From positions 207,994 through 271,993 of the forward strand of contig JALHQH010000013.1 of NCBI GenBank assembly GCA_022842065.1: 64,000 bases of DNA. Direction: 5' to 3'. Of this stretch, positions 60,504 through 64,000 are shown piece by piece. The notes below the pieces were generated by a model that was given only the letters and a program-made list of their open reading frames with translations, made no database searches and was not told where the DNA came from. Numbering within the stretch: position 1 is the first letter of the stretch; each line of letters starts with the position of its first letter. The stretch comes from Caldilineaceae bacterium (GTDB taxonomy: Bacteria > Chloroflexota > Anaerolineae > Caldilineales > Caldilineaceae). Position numbers and translations under genes: made by a program.

Positions 60504-62407
60504 TCAAATGCCTCTGGATGCAGCCCACGCGCCATTTTTTCAATGGCGAGCGCATTGCCGGAGCCGGCGTTTAGCTCCATATTGGTCAGGATAACAAAGC
60601 GCCGGTTTTGCGAGGCTGGTGCATTGGGGAAGGTCTTGAAGTAGTATTCCGCCTTCTCTTCCGCAGTGCCGCCACCGGCCCATTCCATCACAAAGAGCAG
60701 ATCAACGGGCCGAGTTGCCACCACTTCCGGGCTAATGGTGGCATATTGTTCGGACTGGTCGGCAAAGACATTTTCGCCACCGGCCCGTGCAATCAAATCG
60801 GTATAGATGCCCGCTGCATAGAAGGAAGGTACGCCATTCTCATCGATGTAATCCAGAATGGCCGCCTTCGGAGTTGGTCGCCCAGCCACTTGTTCCTCCA
60901 CCTGGGTGAGGGTTGCGCTCATCTCGGCGAGCAACGCTGCTGCCCGCTCTGGAACATTAAAGATCTGCCCTAGATCGCGGATCTGTTGAAAAGAGTCTTC
61001 CAGGGTACGGTCCGCCCCACCGTCAGCACAGTCGGCATTGGATTCATAGAGCACGGTGCCGGCTTGCTCCCACTCTTCCCGGCTGGCCCGGCCCCGGCTG
61101 GCATCGTAGACATAGCCCGGAAAGGCAATAATTGTCAGATCATAGCCGGCACTGACTGCTTGCTCCTTGGTGGGGAAGGCATCGAGCTTCGTTGCCTGCA
61201 TTTGGCTATAGGCGGCCATCACATCGGGTGCCAGCGGCACTTCGCCAAAACCGCTATAGGCAACAATTTGTGCGCCAAGGTCCAGACGCAGCAGCAGTTC
61301 CAGTTGGGTTTGATAATCGACAAAAACCCGCGTGGGGGCTTGGGTAAAGGTCAAGGTGCGGCCACAACTCTCGACGGTAACGGGATAAGCTGTCTCAGGA
61401 GCAACGGTCGCAAATGCATCTGGGTGGAAGGCCCGCCCCAACGCCTCAGCTAACTCAGCAACCCGCATGCCCACGCCTCCAATATAGGGGATACGCACAA
61501 TCCGATTGTTCGCCACCGCCGGTGAATTGGCGAAGACGGTGCGCACCACTGGTTCCAACTCGTCAGCATTGTAATCCCAAATGAGCACCACATCTGGATT
61601 GGAGGCGGCCAACACTTCACGCGAAGGGGGCGCATCATAGCTAGCGCCATCAAAAATATTCGCCCCACCGGCCCGGGCAAAGACATCGGTCACCAACCCA
61701 TTGCCGGCGGCATAGAGCGTTTCCGCACTGCCCTCGACTAACAGGGTGCGCACCGGTTCTCGCCCGGCAACCCGCACCTGCACTGCCTCAACCCCCGCCC
61801 GAATCTCGTTGACCAGGGCCTGCGCGGCGGCCTCTTCGGCAAAGATGCGCCCTAGATTCTGAATCTCCTCAAACATCTGCTCAAGGGTCTGCTGCGCGGG
61901 ATCCGTACAACCATAGACCGAGGAAAAGACGGTGGCTCCGATTGCGGCAAAATCTTCGGGCGTGGCGCGGCCATCGGCAAAATCGCCGGGGTTGTCTGAA
62001 TAGAAGAAGTCAGCCTTGAGGGAAATAGGAATTTCTTTGCCCGGTGGTACCCCATCCTGACCCAGGTTGGGAATGGCCAGGAAACGGTCGCGCAATGCGG
62101 GCGGCACCAGGCGGTTTTCATCATCCGCCGAGCGGTAGTAGATCCCGATCAATTCTTCTTCCAGCCCTAAGCCCAGCAAATAGGCCGCTTGCCCACCCCA
62201 GGAGACGATAACCCGCTCCGGGCGTTTTTGCAGGGTGAGGGTATCGCCGCAATTTTCAATAGTAATGGGATAGCCGGTCGCCGCTTGTGTTTCATTTGTG
62301 GTGGCTGCCGGCGGTGGTGCTGCAGGGCTTTGCACTGGCGCACACGCGGCAAGCAACAAACTTACCAGCAATAAACCACGCCATAGCCAGTTTAATCGTC
62401 TAACCAT
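60500..62407 (-). CDS. Double-domain iron-chelate-binding lipoprotein, second copy
   Basis: 635 residues from ATG 62407 (GGGAG upstream). Lipobox LLLAAC (Cys23). Two periplasmic-binding domains are fused: the first begins YPITIENCGDTLTLQKRPER and the second YPVTVESCGRTLTFTQAPTR. Both carry internal GGANIFD or GGENVFA blocks near the end. It is clearly homologous to 57197 but diverged, so an ancestral two-domain gene probably duplicated. It is the first gene of the minus-strand run and probably binds a related but different chelate. No permease lies immediately next to it other than the FecCD pair further on. Confidence 0.9.
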   Translation of the reverse strand: MVRRLNWLWRGLLLVSLLLAACAPVQSPAAPPPAATTNETQAATGYPITIENCGDTLTLQKRPERVIVSWGGQAAYLLGLGLEEELIGIYYRSADDENRLVPPALRDRFLAIPNLGQDGVPPGKEIPISLKADFFYSDNPGDFADGRATPEDFAAIGATVFSSVYGCTDPAQQTLEQMFEEIQNLGRIFAEEAAAQALVNEIRAGVEAVQVRVAGREPVRTLLVEGSAETLYAAGNGLVTDVFARAGGANIFDGASYDAPPSREVLAASNPDVVLIWDYNADELEPVVRTVFANSPAVANNRIVRIPYIGGVGMRVAELAEALGRAFHPDAFATVAPETAYPVTVESCGRTLTFTQAPTRVFVDYQTQLELLLRLDLGAQIVAYSGFGEVPLAPDVMAAYSQMQATKLDAFPTKEQAVSAGYDLTIIAFPGYVYDASRGRASREEWEQAGTVLYESNADCADGGADRTLEDSFQQIRDLGQIFNVPERAAALLAEMSATLTQVEEQVAGRPTPKAAILDYIDENGVPSFYAAGIYTDLIARAGGENVFADQSEQYATISPEVVATRPVDLLFVMEWAGGGTAEEKAEYYFKTFPNAPASQNRRFVILTNMELNAGSGNALAIEKMARGLHPEAFE

Positions 62408-62454
62408 GATCTGCTCCCTGTGTTGCTGCTTTGGCTCAAGCACTGTTTGATATG

Positions 62455-62560
62455 TTTCAACTGAGATTAAATCTCATTTGGAGCACGAATTGTACTCTAC
62501 GCAACGACAAATAACCAAATTGCAGGAAATAGTTGAGACTTATTCTCAATTATTCGAAAA
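62455..62560 (-). promoter_or_regulatory. Candidate metal-regulator operators TGAGA(N)TCTCA
   Basis: TGAGATTAAATCTCA, TGAGACTTATTCTCA and, at about 47868, TGAGATTTTATCTCA share the form TGAGA-N5-TCTCA. Each is upstream of a binding-protein gene of this run. The layout resembles a Fur/DtxR-type operator set, but the repressor is not identified. Confidence 0.5.
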
Positions 62561-62709
62561 CTTGAGGATGGAACGCGCACCATGATTTCCCAGGCCAGCG
62601 GAATACGCCCGCTGGCTGCAAAGGCCAAGCCAAGTACAGCTCCATAACGGCTGTGGTTGAAAGGATGCACAGGCGCAAGCTGAACAAGCGCATTCCGGTT
62701 GGTAGTAAA

Positions 62710-62940
62710 CGACCACCACCCGGCAATGATGAGAGTTAAGTAATTGTTTCGGTAAACCGGGAACGCCGGGGGCTAAAGCCGCCCGGCTAAGAACAGCGCC
62801 CGCTGAAGCGGGCTTTTGGGGTGCATAAGCCCGCTTCAGCGGGCGCTGTTCTATAGCCCGGCGATTCATCGCCGGGTGGTGATCATTTACCCGATTATTT
62901 ATTTAATTCTCATCATCGCCGGGCGTTCCTTTCGTTATCA
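62710..62940. repeat. Palindromic GCCCGCTGAAGCGGGC repeat (copy 2)
   Basis: Arms AGAACAGCGCCCGCTGAAGC and its complement sit about 18 bases apart, flanked by GGCTAAAGCCGCCCGGCTA-type words. Outer flanks CCCGGCAATGATGAGAGTTA and, reversed, CCCGGCGATGATGAGAATTA also pair. It matches copy 1 at 49263-49411 over the core. Confidence 0.75.
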
Positions 62941-62967
62941 GCTTGGGGTTGAAACCCCAGGCTCCGT

Positions 62968-63837
62968 CTACATCGGATTGGTGCGATAGGTCATCACCAC
63001 CCGGCTCGCCTCGGCCAGCAGATCGGTGTCAGCCTGTTGCCAGTCACCGGATGCAAAGGGCGGTTGCGGATCATATTCACAGGCCAGTTGAATGGCCTGT
63101 GCCGTCTGGCGGTTGCTGAGTTGTTCTGCCAAAAAGAGCGCCATGTCGATCCCGGCCGAGACACCTGCCGCGGTGATCACCTTGCCCTGTTGCACAAACC
63201 TTTGGGCCACATAGGTCGCGCCACAGTACTGTTGCATGTGGTCACGCGATCCCCAGTGGGTGGTGACTTCTAACCCTTGCAGAATGCCAACCGCGCCCAG
63301 TAGAAAGACGCCCGTGCAGACCGAAGTCGTCCATTCTGACGTTTCATGCGCACCCTTTAACCAGGCCAATAAAGCTTGATTTTGGGCCGCCTCCATCATG
63401 CCTGCGCCACCGCCGGGAATGACGATGATTTGCGGATGGGGCAGTTCGTCCCAGGTTGCCGTGGCCACCAGCCCCAACTGCCCCGTGTCGGTCCAGATCG
63501 GGCCATGTTGATCGGCAATAAAATGCACCTGCGTGTCCGGCAGGCTGACCAGCACTTCGTAGGGGCCGACGGCATCGAGCGCGGTGAAGCCGTCATAAAG
63601 GACAATCGCGACATGGCGTTTGATTTCATTCAGCCCCTGGGGCGGATAGCCGAGGTCGGTCAACCGGGCAGCGATGGCCGGCCACGTCTGGGGCGCGCTC
63701 CACATCACCTGCACCGTTTTGGTGGTGAGGTCCACTTGGACGCCATCTACACCGGGCTGTTTGGCGATTTCCGTTTCGATCCGGGCTTTACACTGGTCAC
63801 AGTGCATGGCTGGCGCTAAGACAATTTTACTAGGCAT
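62968..63837 (-). CDS. HMA copper-chaperone domain fused to DJ-1/PfpI (isonitrile-hydratase-like) domain
   Basis: 289 residues. Residues 1-68 form a heavy-metal-associated domain with HC13-x2-C16, the two-cysteine metal site. Residues about 74-275 form a DJ-1/PfpI domain with the nucleophile Cys174 in SVCTGVFLLGAVGIL and TTHWGSRDHM, like the isonitrile hydratase/GlxA-type group. PGGGAG (about 141-146) gives the other motif. There is no HTH tail, so it is not a GlxA regulator. The fusion suggests a metal-coupled chemistry. It may degrade a metal-bound nitrile- or isonitrile-like ligand, or act in metal stress. It sits upstream of the metal-chelate run. Confidence 0.85.
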   Translation of the reverse strand: MPSKIVLAPAMHCDQCKARIETEIAKQPGVDGVQVDLTTKTVQVMWSAPQTWPAIAARLTDLGYPPQGLNEIKRHVAIVLYDGFTALDAVGPYEVLVSLPDTQVHFIADQHGPIWTDTGQLGLVATATWDELPHPQIIVIPGGGAGMMEAAQNQALLAWLKGAHETSEWTTSVCTGVFLLGAVGILQGLEVTTHWGSRDHMQQYCGATYVAQRFVQQGKVITAAGVSAGIDMALFLAEQLSNRQTAQAIQLACEYDPQPPFASGDWQQADTDLLAEASRVVMTYRTNPM

Positions 63838-64000
63838 GATGTTTCCTTGGTGATTAAATTTGAATTGCAGTAGACAGTGCTACTGTCTCACTGTCTCACT
63901 GTCTCACTGTCTCACTGTCTCACTGTCTCACTGTCTCACTGTCTCACTGTCTCACTGTCTCACTGTCTCACTGTCTCACTGTCTCACTGTCTCACTGTCT
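63838..64000. repeat. 8-bp tandem array CTGTCTCA, open at right edge
   Basis: From about 63881 to the window end the unit CTGTCTCA is repeated at least 14 times almost without change, just upstream of the HMA-DJ-1 gene. It is too short and regular to be CRISPR. Phase variation or slippage is likely. Confidence 0.8.

Larger units (their letters stand above)
62408..62967. other. Gap: promoter region of the metal run and palindromic repeat
   Basis: 560 bases without a gene. About 62455-62560 contains inverted words TGAGATTAAATCTCA (about 62461) and TTGAGACTTATTCTCAA (about 62531), small palindromes that could be regulator sites for a metal-responsive repressor such as Fur-type proteins. A related TTCTCATTTGAAATTGAGATTTTATCTCA lies at about 47855-47882 upstream of the binding-protein gene at 46236. 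The rest is repeat copy 2. Confidence 0.5.

Noticed and set aside
63881..64000. CRISPR array
   Set aside because: The unit is 8 bp with no spacers.

Overview
The window looks like chromosome of a Chloroflexota bacterium, most likely Anaerolineae/Caldilineales. This is inferred from content: an intermediate-to-high GC base, secreted proteins with PKD, delta-60 and clostripain domains, sugar ABC cassettes without their own ATPase, an energy-coupling-factor (ECF) transporter, and gaps full of hairpin repeats and short tandem 'phrase' repeats. I see no rRNA, tRNA, CRISPR array, prophage or transposase.

Layout. 1-3493: a SARP/BTAD-type regulator cut by the left edge and an MFS transporter with a HEAT-repeat tail. 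3761-7898 (minus): a likely catabolic operon of a Gfo/Idh/MocA dehydrogenase, a soluble reductive-dehalogenase-like Fe-S protein, a PhyH-type dioxygenase and an SDR. 8470-21963: an extracellular-protein island with a PKD protein, a small zinc-finger anti-sigma-like protein, a STAND/TPR regulator, two paralogous clostripain-type (C11) proteases and a lipoprotein. 22329-28937 (plus): sugar-type ABC binding protein and two permeases, a gamma-glutamyltransferase-like enzyme and a class V aminotransferase. 29141-29650: a small secreted Cys-repeat protein. 30229-36757 (minus): an ECF importer (fused A-A, T and S subunits) led by two secreted proteins that carry the parts of animal intrinsic factor/transcobalamin, preceded by a structured leader with a terminator. 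37458-40372: a DUF2237 protein and a homodimeric pyruvate-dehydrogenase-E1-like enzyme. 40889-44251 (plus): a second sugar ABC cassette. 44258-62407 (minus): a very long co-directional run with two NikABC/OppABC-type import sets lacking ATPases, three SAM methyltransferases (one frameshifted), a phosphatase-like protein, an unrecognised protein, a FecCD/FecE-type transporter, two lipoproteins each made of two fused metal-chelate-binding domains, and an Eis-like acetyltransferase. 62968-63837: an HMA domain fused to a DJ-1/PfpI domain. An 8-bp tandem repeat runs off the right edge.

Two loci stand out. One is the intrinsic-factor-like ECF locus, which suggests an extracellular corrinoid-capture system with its own switchable leader RNA. 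The other is the metal-chelate locus, where import proteins are interleaved with methyltransferases and an acetyltransferase, suggesting uptake and modification of a small metal chelator. Two genome-wide style features cross the whole window: a C-terminal [FY]LP tail on four secreted proteins, and families of mobile or phrase-like repeats that sit at gene borders and in places enter coding sequence. Start codons were chosen by Shine-Dalgarno spacing, and several differ from the longest open frame.
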